The notes under the pieces were generated by a model. That model was not told the DNA's origin and did not search any database. It saw nothing but the letters and a program-made list of their open reading frames with translations. A program made the position numbers and the translations under genes. From the NCBI GenBank assembly GCA_016286995.1, contig JAEEVA010000009.1, forward strand, positions 34,683 to 98,682: DNA of 64,000 bases, read 5' to 3'. Positions 8,595 through 16,564 of this stretch are shown one piece after another; positions within the stretch are counted from its first letter, which is position 1, and each line of letters starts with the position of its first letter. The stretch comes from Prevotella sp. GTDB taxonomy: Bacteria; Bacteroidota; Bacteroidia; Bacteroidales; Bacteroidaceae.

Positions 8595-9999
8595 ATTTCT
8601 TCAGCTTAAAGGAATTCTCAATGCTTGAGAGTTCTGCTCCAAATGCCTTGTCAACTTTCAGACGCTGTTCAATGGTGCTGCAACTATGGATGACGGTCGA
8701 GTGGTCTCGTCCACCAATAAGCTGACCTATACGCGAAGCAGGCATCTTGGTATACTTCTGAGCCAGATACATTGACACCTGACGCACCAAGACATAATCA
8801 CGCTTGCGGCTGCGGCTGAAGACACTCTGCTGACTGACGCCATAGTGACCGCAAACCTTCTCAAGAATGTCGTCGACGGTCAACGGTTTGTTGTCGACCT
8901 TCACAGCACGCTTGATGACGCGCTCAGCCAGACGCATATCGATATTGGAGTTGTAAACAATCGAATAGGCCATCAGCGAATTCACCACACCTTCCAAATC
9001 GCGTACGCTGCCATTGGCACTCTCGGCAATATAATGGATGACGTCCTCGGGAATCTTCAATCCATCACGACGGCACTTGGCGTTCAGGATATCAACGCAC
9101 AGCTGCACATTGGGTTTCTCGAGTTCAGCAATCAGTCCACAGGCAAAGCGCGTCAGCAGACGGTCCTTCATACCCTGCAAGTCCACTGGAGGACGATCGC
9201 TGGCCAGAATAATCTGCTTGCCATTGCGGAACAGGTGGTTGAAGATATGGAAGAAGGTATCCAGCGTCTTCGTTGCCGTTGCCCACTCCTGAATGTCGTC
9301 GACAATCAGCACGTCAATAGACTGGTAGAAACGAATGAAGTCGTTCACCGTATTCTGACGGGTGGCATCCGTAAACTGCACTTGGAACAGCCGGGCTGAC
9401 ACATAAAGCACGCGCTTCTGCGGGTACATCTCTTTACAGCGTACGCCAATGGCATTGATGAGGTGTGTCTTGCCACAACCCGACGGTCCAAAGACAAAGA
9501 AGGGATTGAAGGTAGACTTGCCAGGATGCTCTGCAATAGCCAGACCGACGGTACGCGGCAATTTGTTGCTATCACCCTCGATAAAGCTTTGGAAGGTCTT
9601 GTGAATATCAAGCTGCGGATTCAGGTCCTGTCGTACGGCATCAAGCACGTTCGGTGACTTATTTGCACGGTCAATGGCCGGCATCGGTTCAATATCGGCA
9701 TGGGGCTCAGCCTCCACATCCTGAATCAGACCATGATCCTTGTCTGTTACAACACGATAAGTAAGCTGCACGCTCTGTCCAAAGCAACGGGTCAGCACCT
9801 TGCCCAGCAGCAGCACATAATGCTCCTCCAAATACTCATACACGTACATACTAGGTACCTGTAGGAGTAAAGTCCGGCTATCCTCGGCATATTGCTCGAA
9901 GACGATTGGCTCGAACCAGGCTTTATATTGCTGCTCTGTGACGTTCTCCCTAATCAGTTGAAGGCAGTTGTCCCAAAGCGCCTTTGGACTTTTTTCCAT
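8593..9999 (-). CDS. dnaA: Chromosomal replication initiator DnaA
   Basis: 468 residues. Domain I (~1-85), a short linker, then the AAA+ domain with Walker A GPSGCGKT (171-178), Walker B VLIVDDIQ, and the C-terminal DNA-binding domain with the signature ASRIGQLIGGRDHSTVIHS. It binds DnaA boxes to open oriC. No dnaN or recF neighbours; I found no cluster of TTATCCACA boxes in the 378 bp upstream. The promoter is a near-consensus GACCTTTG at 10068-10075. Confidence 0.97.
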   Translation of the reverse strand: MEKSPKALWDNCLQLIRENVTEQQYKAWFEPIVFEQYAEDSRTLLLQVPSMYVYEYLEEHYVLLLGKVLTRCFGQSVQLTYRVVTDKDHGLIQDVEAEPHADIEPMPAIDRANKSPNVLDAVRQDLNPQLDIHKTFQSFIEGDSNKLPRTVGLAIAEHPGKSTFNPFFVFGPSGCGKTHLINAIGVRCKEMYPQKRVLYVSARLFQVQFTDATRQNTVNDFIRFYQSIDVLIVDDIQEWATATKTLDTFFHIFNHLFRNGKQIILASDRPPVDLQGMKDRLLTRFACGLIAELEKPNVQLCVDILNAKCRRDGLKIPEDVIHYIAESANGSVRDLEGVVNSLMAYSIVYNSNIDMRLAERVIKRAVKVDNKPLTVDDILEKVCGHYGVSQQSVFSRSRKRDYVLVRQVSMYLAQKYTKMPASRIGQLIGGRDHSTVIHSCSTIEQRLKVDKAFGAELSSIENSFKLKK

Positions 10000-10377
10000 G
10001 CGGCGTGCTTACTTTTTGTTATTAAAATAGATTTGACTTTAATATGGTCTTCAATTGTTTTCGGATGCAAAGGTCGCATTTTTTTTTGATATTAGCAAAT
10101 CTGCATTTTTTCTCATTTTTTCTTCATACAAACGTAACTCTCTCGTTTTTCAGACAATTATAGCATTTCAGCGTTTTCACTATAGGAAAAGGCATTTGCA
10201 GAAATGTAATCAGTTATCAATCATAGACTTACTATAATCAAGCACATCCCATAACGCTGTGCAACAAAGAATAACACAATGGCTCGAAAGTAGGCAATAT
10301 CAAGCACTTGGAGAATTTCGGTTAAAACTTCTTCAGAGGCCTTTATTATTTAGACGAATTAAAAACTACGAGTATTT
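10000..10377. other. AT-rich gap upstream of dnaA
   Basis: 378 bp without a credible gene. It holds the dnaA promoter (GACCTTTG, minus, 10068-10075) and AT-rich sequence with T runs. I looked for DnaA boxes (TTATCCACA and close variants) and saw none in cluster, so oriC is not supported here. Confidence 0.5.
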
Positions 10378-11280
10378 TTATTTATCTTTTTTGCCAAAAA
10401 CGGAGAAGTGTACATAGCGTTTTGGATGGGCTTTGATATCAATGAGCAATGAGTCACAGTCGGCAGCAGCAGATTCCAGATGGCGATACAATTTGTCGTC
10501 ACGCATCAGCAGTCCCAGTGTTCCCTCATTACTATTCAAACGCTCAGTCATCGCATTGACATCAGCCAGGGTCTTATTGATGCTGGCAACCATGCCTGTC
10601 ACGTCGATACCGGCCAGGTTCGACGTCAACTGCTGTGTATTGTCGAGCACACCGTCAGCCTTACCCATCAGCATAGGCACATCGCGGCTGAGCGATGTCG
10701 ATAGGGCATGCAACTGACTGCTGGTGGCATTCAGCTGCCCTGTCATCCCCTCCACATTATGCAGGATATTGGCCAAAGCAGGATCGGCCAGCAACGCATT
10801 CAGACTGCCCAGTATGCTGTCCAACTTGGGTACGATAGCCTCTATAGCAGGCATCATCTGCCCAATCTTGCTCATTACGCCCTCCTGTTCTCCGCCAGGA
10901 ATGGTGTCGCCCATGGCCACCATATTCAACGGGTCGTCACCCAGCACTAGGTTAATCTTGATGTTACCCAACAAGTCGCTGGCTATCTCGGCACGTGAGC
11001 CACGCGGCAGACGCATCTGCTTGTCCAGTCCCACTACGGCAACAATCTTGCCCTGTGGATTATAATTGTATATGACGTCCTTGACCACACCCACCCTATA
11101 GCCATTGGCATAGACAGGTGTCGATGCCGACACACCAGTGACATCACTAAAAGTTACATAATAGGAGTCATCGTTCGAAAACAGTGTCAGTCCTTTCAGG
11201 AAATTCATGCCGTAGAACAACACCACGATGCCAAGTATGGCCGCTAATGCAATCTTAACTTCTTTTGTAAAAAACTTCAT
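10378..11280 (-). CDS. MCE/MlaD family lipid-transport protein
   Basis: 300 residues. One N-terminal membrane helix (~10-27) is followed by the MCE domain (~35-115) with SNDDSYYVTFSDVTGVSASTPVYANGYRVG and LPRGSRAEIASDLLG, then a long helical tail. MlaD-type proteins form rings in the periplasm that carry phospholipids between membranes. It follows the amidase gene by 62 bp, a gap filled by a heptamer repeat. The ATPase and permease partners (MlaF/MlaE) are not in the window. Confidence 0.88.
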   Translation of the reverse strand: MKFFTKEVKIALAAILGIVVLFYGMNFLKGLTLFSNDDSYYVTFSDVTGVSASTPVYANGYRVGVVKDVIYNYNPQGKIVAVVGLDKQMRLPRGSRAEIASDLLGNIKINLVLGDDPLNMVAMGDTIPGGEQEGVMSKIGQMMPAIEAIVPKLDSILGSLNALLADPALANILHNVEGMTGQLNATSSQLHALSTSLSRDVPMLMGKADGVLDNTQQLTSNLAGIDVTGMVASINKTLADVNAMTERLNSNEGTLGLLMRDDKLYRHLESAAADCDSLLIDIKAHPKRYVHFSVFGKKDK

Positions 11281-11307
11281 ATACTTTAAGCTTTATGATG
11301 ACTACCG

Positions 11308-11351
11308 TGCGGTAGCAAATTTCACTTTTCACTCTTCACTCTTCACTTTTT
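11308..11351. repeat. Heptamer repeat element between amidase and MCE genes
   Basis: GCGGTAGCAAATTTCAC followed by four TTCAC(T/C) words of 7-bp period. It runs into the last codons of the amidase (QETKKK), whose 3' end at 11343 lies in the repeat. Confidence 0.65.
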
Positions 11352-12803
11352 CTTTGTTTCTTGTATTGCTTCCTGCACATTCATTTTCTGACCGTTCTTG
11401 AATGCAATGATAAATGCCTGGGGGAAACGGTCAGTCAAAGTCTTGCGTAGTTGAACAATCTCATTATAGTTAGTAGAGGAGCCTACCGTATATTTATACA
11501 ATCCACCCTCTTTATAGAAATCAACATTCTTCACACCCTTCAACTGGGGGTCATTGGCCTTCAACTGGTAACTGCTGGCCATTATCTGAACCTTAAATAC
11601 AGGAGCCTGGGTATTGGGAGCAGCTTTGGGAGCAGGTTTGGCGGCAGGTTGTTGCGGTTTCTGCTCAGGCTGTTTGGGTTTCTGCTCAGGCTGTTTGGGT
11701 TTTTCCTCAGGCTGTTGAGGTTTCTGCTCAGGCTTAGCCTGTTCTGGTTTCTGCTCAGCAGGCATGGTATCAGGCTGAGGTTGTTGGCGGTCGGCAACCG
11801 ACGGTGTAGCAGCCACCACGGAGTCGCCATTCACCTCTGTTGGCTTATTATCGGCTGGAGCAGTCTCTGCCCTACCCTCGCGGGCATCTTCCAATTCCTG
11901 GGCCATCTTGCTTTTCTTACGCTTCTTAGGCTTTTCATCCTTTTGGGACTTTTCTTCTTTCTGTGGATTCTCAGCTGTCTGCGGTTTCTCAGCAGTCTGA
12001 GACTTTTCGTCAGGCTGAGCTGTCTGCGCAGGAGCAGGGGCTGGAGCAGCCGCATTTCCATTCTTTCGATAATAGTCCATGAAGGCCTGATAGATGCCCT
12101 GTCCCAAACGTGACACGCCCTCTGCAGAATTCAGGAACACTTCCTCATCAGGTGTTGAGATGAAACCCAACTCTATCAGGCAACTGGGCATTGACGTTTC
12201 GCGCAACACCAGAAATCCTGCTTGCTTGACGCCTTTATTCTGTCGATTGGCAGCTGCCGTAGTACGTTTCTGCACATATTTAGCCAACTCCACACTTTGT
12301 GCCATGTTATGGTCCTGAATGAACTCAAACATGATATAACTCTCCGAAGAGTTAGGATCAAAACCCTGATAACGCTGTTTGTAGTCTTTCTCATAAAGAA
12401 TGACCTGGTTCTCGCGTTTAGCCACATCCAGATTGTCGGCAGCTCGGTGCATACCCAGCGTATAAGTTTCCATACCTCGTGAGATACGTCCTTTTGGCAG
12501 GGCGTTGGTATGAATGGATATAAAAAGATCTGCTTTGTTCCTATTGGCAATGTCGGCACGGGTATGCAGGGGGATAAACACATCAGTCTTTCGTGTATAT
12601 ATCACCTTCACATCCGGACAATTACGCTCCACCAGCCGTCCGAAGGCCAATGCGACATTCAGATTAATGGTTTTCTCCTTAGTAATGGCGCCGATGGCTC
12701 CTGCATCGTTGCCTCCATGACCAGCATCAATCACCAGCGTAAACTTTTTACCGGCAGCAGTCAGCGGCAGCAGTAGCATCAGACAAAACAAGAAATGCTT
12801 CAT
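11343..12803 (-). CDS. N-acetylmuramoyl-L-alanine amidase with Pro/Lys/Gln-rich linker and SPOR-like tail
   Basis: The start is placed at 12803 (486 residues) because this Met opens a signal peptide; an upstream Met at 12839 only adds repeat-derived residues and overlaps folB. The Amidase_3 domain shows IDAGHGGNDAGAIG, the zinc ligand regions (KTINLNVA, ISIHTNA) and the catalytic LIELGFISTPDEE. It cleaves peptide stems from peptidoglycan. A linker of ~150 residues contains imperfect QPEQKPK repeats. The C-terminus (FKVQIMASSYQLKAND...VGSSTNYNE) looks like a SPOR domain, which binds denuded septal glycan. Confidence 0.92.
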   Translation of the reverse strand: MKHFLFCLMLLLPLTAAGKKFTLVIDAGHGGNDAGAIGAITKEKTINLNVALAFGRLVERNCPDVKVIYTRKTDVFIPLHTRADIANRNKADLFISIHTNALPKGRISRGMETYTLGMHRAADNLDVAKRENQVILYEKDYKQRYQGFDPNSSESYIMFEFIQDHNMAQSVELAKYVQKRTTAAANRQNKGVKQAGFLVLRETSMPSCLIELGFISTPDEEVFLNSAEGVSRLGQGIYQAFMDYYRKNGNAAAPAPAPAQTAQPDEKSQTAEKPQTAENPQKEEKSQKDEKPKKRKKSKMAQELEDAREGRAETAPADNKPTEVNGDSVVAATPSVADRQQPQPDTMPAEQKPEQAKPEQKPQQPEEKPKQPEQKPKQPEQKPQQPAAKPAPKAAPNTQAPVFKVQIMASSYQLKANDPQLKGVKNVDFYKEGGLYKYTVGSSTNYNEIVQLRKTLTDRFPQAFIIAFKNGQKMNVQEAIQETKKK

Positions 12804-12820
12804 TATATTTTTACTTGATT

Positions 12821-12858
12821 GCGGTAGCAAATTCTTCACTTTTCACTCTTCACTTTTT
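12821..12858. repeat. Heptamer repeat element between folB and amidase
   Basis: GCGGTAGCAAATTC then TTCACTTT / TCACTCT / TCACTTTTTCC. It contains the folB stop codon, so the last FolB residues (VKSEK) are written by the repeat. Confidence 0.65.
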
Positions 12859-13222
12859 CCACGTGAACTTCAACGCCGGCACCAAAACAGTCGGCACCCA
12901 GTGGCGGGTTCAGTTTCGTAATATTGATATCAACAGCTGTCACCTGAGGGAAGTTGTCGAAAACGGCATGGGCGATACGTCCTGCCACGTGCTCAACCAG
13001 CTGTGACGGAATGTCCATTTCGCGCTTCACCAGCTGATACAAAGTACCATAGTCCAGCGCTACCTCCAGCATATCGTGGTTCATGGCCGCCGACATATCC
13101 ATAGCAGCACGTACCGTCACCAGAAAGTCCTGACCGACCTCCGTCTCCTGAGGCAGCACACCATGAAAGGCATGGAAACGGGCCTCCTTCAGAAACACAT
13201 AACTCTCAGTCACCTTCATCAC
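12836..13222 (-). CDS. folB: Dihydroneopterin aldolase
   Basis: 128 residues, typical for FolB, which makes 6-hydroxymethyl-dihydropterin in folate synthesis. Family features: GVLPQETEVGQDFLVTV, LDYGTLYQLVKREM, LVEHVAGRIAHAVF (catalytic Glu/His region), and the KLNPPLGADCFGAGVEV end. The gene starts 3 bp after the RNR-like gene stops and leads into the amidase gene, so these form one leftward unit. The C-terminal VKSEK comes from the heptamer repeat at 12821-12858. Confidence 0.93.
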   Translation of the reverse strand: MMKVTESYVFLKEARFHAFHGVLPQETEVGQDFLVTVRAAMDMSAAMNHDMLEVALDYGTLYQLVKREMDIPSQLVEHVAGRIAHAVFDNFPQVTAVDINITKLNPPLGADCFGAGVEVHVEKVKSEK

Positions 13223-13225
13223 TTA

Positions 13226-13735
13226 TCACTCCTCACTATTTGTTTCCTCTCCTCCACCAGGCAGATACTTCTTCAATGCACGCTCAACGCCCACTTTCCA
13301 GGTGTTGATGCTCTCGTCCTTCAGCGACAGCGAGCTCACCAGTTTGATGACGTGCTCCAACGGCATGCGGTAGCGCAACACACCACTGATCAGCTTGGCA
13401 TAGTTCCAGTATTCAGGATTGAATTTCTCCGACAAGCCCTCAACGGTCGTCTTATAGCCACGCTTGTTCTCAAACTGAAAGTCGTAGCGTTTCGTACCGT
13501 CCTCGTTCACCTGCTTGATAATCTTGCCTTTCGTCACCGTCTTGGGCAGTACAATACCCTCGTCGTCGTCCTGCAAGCCTGTGAATATCTCGTAGGGATA
13601 GCCGTCCAGCAGACCCACAAAGGCCACCCACTTCTCCTTATTGTTCTGGAATCGCACCACATCGCACTGCAATTCCCTGGGGCGCACCTCGACCACCTCC
13701 GGACGCTGATTTTGTTCGTTGTTTTCTGTTTTCAT
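13226..13735 (-). CDS. Stand-alone protein resembling the C-terminal part of B12-dependent ribonucleotide reductase
   Basis: 169 residues with its own promoter (13761-13768). The stretch from RPRELQCDVVRFQNNKEKW through NEDGTKRYDF, RGYKTTVEGLSEKFNPE and INTWKVGVERALKKY looks like the C-terminal region of Bacteroidota adenosylcobalamin-dependent reductases as I recall them. None of the catalytic barrel is present, and no remnant lies upstream, where an intergenic repeat and an IS follow. It may be a conserved small protein or the relic of a split reductase; I cannot tell which. Confidence 0.55.
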   Translation of the reverse strand: MKTENNEQNQRPEVVEVRPRELQCDVVRFQNNKEKWVAFVGLLDGYPYEIFTGLQDDDEGIVLPKTVTKGKIIKQVNEDGTKRYDFQFENKRGYKTTVEGLSEKFNPEYWNYAKLISGVLRYRMPLEHVIKLVSSLSLKDESINTWKVGVERALKKYLPGGGEETNSEE

Positions 13736-13760
13736 GCCTCAATAAACGTTTATTTGGGTG

Positions 13761-13768
13761 CAAAGGTA
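13761..13768 (-). promoter_or_regulatory. -7 promoter element of the RNR-like/folB/amidase/MCE operon
   Basis: TACCTTTG on the minus strand, 25 bp upstream of the first gene of the leftward operon. Confidence 0.6.
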
Positions 13769-13778
13769 CGATTTTTTA

Positions 13779-13812
13779 AGTTCATAGTTCATAGTTCACA
13801 GTTCATAGTTGC
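13779..13812. repeat. GTTCATA heptamer tandem repeat
   Basis: Four to five copies of a 7-bp unit (GTTCATA / GTTCACA) just upstream of the operon promoter. A partial inverted match (TATGAACTAATAACT) follows at ~13842-13857. Confidence 0.65.
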
Positions 13813-13957
13813 AGACGTTTAACATCTTTTATTATAAAAATTATGAACTAATAACTAGCACCACCACTCAAACAACTTATATTCTCTGATAAGATGATAC
13901 AGATGGAGGGCTTTCTCTTGACGGAGTCTTGATGGGTCACCTGCATAACCGCGTGGA

Positions 13958-15004
13958 TTAGCCAAAGATCTTGACCAGTCTGAAGATAAAGAATTTCTTG
14001 TCAATGACACCTCTTAGCTGAGCCCTGAAGTCTTTGATTTTGGCATTGAGCGATTCTGCGGAAGCATTGGTAGATCTATTGACAAAGTAGTTGAGGATCT
14101 CGTCTTCTCTGTCGTACATGGCTGCAGCAATATCATTGAAAAACTTGTTGTCGAATTCACCTACCTTGACATACCATTTCTGTATACTCTTGCGTCCAGC
14201 TTCCTTGTCGCACCTTTGGGCAAAAATCATTCTTAGGGAGTGTGTCAGGCTATATGCCGTCTTTATGTCAGGATACAGCTCGAAGAGGATTTCCGCACGT
14301 TCGCTCTGGCTTGGAGTCCATTTCTCCGGCGATACCATCAGCAGGTACTTGCTTCGCATGAGCAATTCTGCCTTTGTCTCGTTGTTCTTCAGTCTCTCAG
14401 GATGGTATGCAGCATTACTGCGGATGGGATTGCCTTCTGCATCCACCAGGGGCTTTCCGCTCTTGATGAGGTCTTTTATCATGGCTCTGAAATCATCCCT
14501 TGCATTGGCCACCTCCGTCATTACCTCGCGACGATGTCCGATGCGTATTTCCTGTAATGCCTCCAAGCAGAACTGCTGATGATGGAAACGGGCGAGGGTT
14601 ATCATCGCTTTAGGAAAGCATGCGCTGACAATCTGGTGCATGCTGTCAGAGAAGTCCAGCGTCACCTCTTCCACCAGTTGACGGACGGCTTCTGGCATCT
14701 TCTTCAAGACGTCTGTGACCTCTTTCGCCTTCGTCCCCTTTATAATGGCCACGAGGCATCCCTTACGTCCATGAGCCTCCTTGTTGGACAGAATGGTATA
14801 GACCTCACCGGTAGAGAGACACGTCTCATCGATGCTCAGGTGAGTTCCCATATTCTTGGGGATTATCACCCAGTCCTCAGCATGGCCTGCATCCTCCCAG
14901 GTCTTGAGGCCACTGATAGTTTCCTTGTATGAGCGTTCAAAATTGTCACCGTTGATGTGGTAGTCCTTCTCAAACGAACGGGCCGTTATAGGGAGCGTCT
15001 CCAA
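13958..15004 (-). CDS. ISL3-type transposase, catalytic part (ORF2)
   Basis: 348 residues. Candidate DDE residues are in LSIDETCLS (~57), LDFSDSMHQIV (~119) and the late glutamate in NASAESLNAKIKD; the ISL3-like RFHHQQF block follows the second Asp. No ATG exists near the start: the frame opens after a stop next to a T6A4 run and the first plausible codon is TTG at 15004. The frame is +1 to ORF1 and overlaps it by 35 bp, so it is expressed either by reinitiation or by +1 slippage. Confidence 0.85.
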   Translation of the reverse strand: METLPITARSFEKDYHINGDNFERSYKETISGLKTWEDAGHAEDWVIIPKNMGTHLSIDETCLSTGEVYTILSNKEAHGRKGCLVAIIKGTKAKEVTDVLKKMPEAVRQLVEEVTLDFSDSMHQIVSACFPKAMITLARFHHQQFCLEALQEIRIGHRREVMTEVANARDDFRAMIKDLIKSGKPLVDAEGNPIRSNAAYHPERLKNNETKAELLMRSKYLLMVSPEKWTPSQSERAEILFELYPDIKTAYSLTHSLRMIFAQRCDKEAGRKSIQKWYVKVGEFDNKFFNDIAAAMYDREDEILNYFVNRSTNASAESLNAKIKDFRAQLRGVIDKKFFIFRLVKIFG

Positions 15005-15389
15005 ACGCTTCTTTTAAAAAATCCGCCAGTTCCTTAGAACAGCGGGTAGACTCCTGAATGAAGTCAAACTCGGACATGACATTGCGCCCTTCTGCATCAA
15101 GCCAGCGACGGCGACGCACATGTAGTAGCACCTCTTGGCCACGAATGGGAAAGTCGTGAAAAGTCTTGGCAGGAGTAAAACCGTTAGGACGAAGGTCTTC
15201 ACGATTGTCCGGTGTCAGCTCATTCTCATCAAGATACAGATGGACAACATTGGGACTGTTTTCTTCTGACTGCTGCTCCTGGTTGGCTTTCTTCTCCTTA
15301 GGTCTAACCTCTACATTCGTCAAATCAAACCATTCCAACATATGCTCTGGCAACAGGCAATTGGCAAGTATTTCGTATTGCGGATTCAT
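14970..15389 (-). CDS. ISL3-type transposase, N-terminal region (ORF1)
   Basis: 139 residues ending in the new frame beyond the overlap. It resembles the separately annotated N-terminal region proteins of ISAon1-like elements. It contains a charged linker (EVRPKEKKANQEQQSEEN) and RRRRWLDAEGRNVMSEFDF, likely part of the DNA-binding module. The ORF1/ORF2 junction has T6A4 followed by GAAG (about 15005-15018), a possible slippage tract. Both ORFs look intact, so the element may be active. Confidence 0.8.
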   Translation of the reverse strand: MNPQYEILANCLLPEHMLEWFDLTNVEVRPKEKKANQEQQSEENSPNVVHLYLDENELTPDNREDLRPNGFTPAKTFHDFPIRGQEVLLHVRRRRWLDAEGRNVMSEFDFIQESTRCSKELADFLKEAFGDAPYNGPFV

Positions 15390-15522
15390 TGTGATATCTC
15401 GTTTCTTATTAAAACGAAAATATCACGGTTTTAGTGTGGCTAATCCACGCGGTTATGCAGGTGACCCGGAGTTTGCCAACAATCGCTTTCGATGGAAGGA
15501 AGCGGCACCTTCGGAGACATTC

Positions 15523-15585
15523 CATGCGGGGGAACGAACCGTCCAAAGGCTTGGGACATGTCGTTGCATGCGGGGGAACGACCCG
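15523..15585. repeat. Two GCATGCGGGGGAACGA-type direct repeats
   Basis: Copies at 15523-15540 and 15568-15585, 45 bp apart, each followed by GAACC/GACCC. The outer flanks (GGCACCTTCGG and CCCGAGAAGTGCC) are weakly inverted to one another. Confidence 0.6.
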
Positions 15586-15754
15586 AGAAGTGCCTTTGGG
15601 TCGCAAAAATGATAGCCTTTATTTTAAGCCGAATTGCGTTAATCTTCCAAAATCCGTTATCAGTTACAACTTTTTTTCGTAACTTTTTGCTTCGCAAGAA
15701 AGTACTTCCGTTCGAAAATGCAAAAAAAAATTTTGCATTTTGCTCACTTATTCG

Positions 15755-15762
15755 TACCTTTG
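15755..15762 (+). promoter_or_regulatory. -7 promoter element of the nitroreductase gene
   Basis: TACCTTTG ends only 4 bp before the ATG at 15767; a TTTTG at 15730-15734 sits at the expected -33 distance. If the start site is at the usual spacing the mRNA is leaderless. Confidence 0.6.
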
Positions 15763-15766
15763 CAGC

Positions 15767-16519
15767 ATGAAGAATCTATTGACTCGGCGTACTATCCGCC
15801 AATACAGCCTCCGCGACGTCGCTCCGGAACTCCTCAATCGCCTCCTCACCGAGGCCAGTCGTACACAGACCATAGGCAACCTGCAGCTCTATTCTGTCGT
15901 TGTCACACGACGCAGCGACATGAAGCAGCGCTTAGCGCCAGTACACTTCAACCAGCCGATGGTCATACAGGCTCCTGTGGTACTCACCATCTGTGCCGAC
16001 TTCAACCGCACCTCGACATGGGCACGCTGTCGCAAGGCCGAGCCAGGCTACGACAACTTCCTGTCGTTCATCAATGCGGCCACCGACGCCCTGCTCTACA
16101 CTCAGACGCTCTGCAACCTCATGGACGAGGAAGGTCTGGGCTACTGTTTCCTCGGCACTACCGTCTACCAGCCTCAGCAAATTATCGACATCCTCGAACT
16201 TCCAAAACTCGTCATGCCTGTCGCCACCCTCACTGTCGGCTGGCCCGACGAACAGCCTGCCCTCTCCGACCGTCTGCCAATGGAGAGTTTCGTCCACGAA
16301 GAGACCTATACCGACTATCTTGCAAAAGATATTGACACCTATTATAATCCTAAGGAACAGCTCGACGAAAACCTGAACTTCGTCCGTATCAATCATAAAG
16401 AAACGCTTGCACAGGTCTTCACCGACATCCGCTACACCCGCCATGACAACGAGGCCATGTCGGCCACCCTTCTCGACACCCTTCGCCGACAAGGTTTTCT
16501 AGAATACTGCAGATATTAA
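15767..16519 (+). CDS. Nitroreductase-family FMN oxidoreductase
   Basis: 250 residues from the ATG at 15767, chosen over a start at 15740 because that one lies upstream of the promoter box. The N-terminal RRTIRQYSLRDVAPELLNRLLTEASRT is the FMN-binding start of the family; the centre (FINAATDALLYTQTLCNLMDEEGLGYCFLG) and ATLTVGWPDE follow the usual order. Such enzymes use NAD(P)H to reduce nitroaromatics, quinones or flavins; the substrate is not predictable. Monocistronic. Confidence 0.9.
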   Translation: MKNLLTRRTIRQYSLRDVAPELLNRLLTEASRTQTIGNLQLYSVVVTRRSDMKQRLAPVHFNQPMVIQAPVVLTICADFNRTSTWARCRKAEPGYDNFLSFINAATDALLYTQTLCNLMDEEGLGYCFLGTTVYQPQQIIDILELPKLVMPVATLTVGWPDEQPALSDRLPMESFVHEETYTDYLAKDIDTYYNPKEQLDENLNFVRINHKETLAQVFTDIRYTRHDNEAMSATLLDTLRRQGFLEYCRY

Positions 16520-16564
16520 GCATCGATAAGTCAAAGGGGGCCTTTCCTGTTTCGCCCAAAGAGC

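Larger units (their letters stand above)
13934..15467 (-). mobile_element. ISL3-type (ISAon1-like) insertion sequence
   Basis: A 1,534-bp element bounded by perfect 30-bp terminal inverted repeats at 13934-13963 and 15438-15467 (outer ends GGGTCACCTGCATAACCGCG). It carries two overlapping ORFs for an ISL3-like transposase; the stop codon of the second lies within the left repeat. The 8-bp flanks (13926-13933 and 15468-15475) are not identical, so no clean target duplication is visible. Confidence 0.9.
15468..15766. other. Gap between the IS and the nitroreductase gene
   Basis: About 300 bp without a credible gene. It holds a direct repeat of 18 bp (17/18 identical; CATGCGGGGGAACGA core) at 15523-15540 and 15568-15585, and the nitroreductase promoter. 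Confidence 0.5.

Noticed and set aside
10000..10377. oriC next to dnaA
   Set aside because: No cluster of DnaA boxes and no clear unwinding element beyond general AT-richness; dnaA is often distant from oriC in this group.
13926..15475. 8-bp target duplication of the IS
   Set aside because: The flanks are GTCTTGAT and GGAGTTTG; they do not match, and the loose GGAGT similarity further out is too short to count.
15409..15682. Short frames across the IS right end and the following gap
   Set aside because: They cross the inverted repeat or the GC-rich direct repeats, lack domains, and have no ribosome-binding or promoter context.
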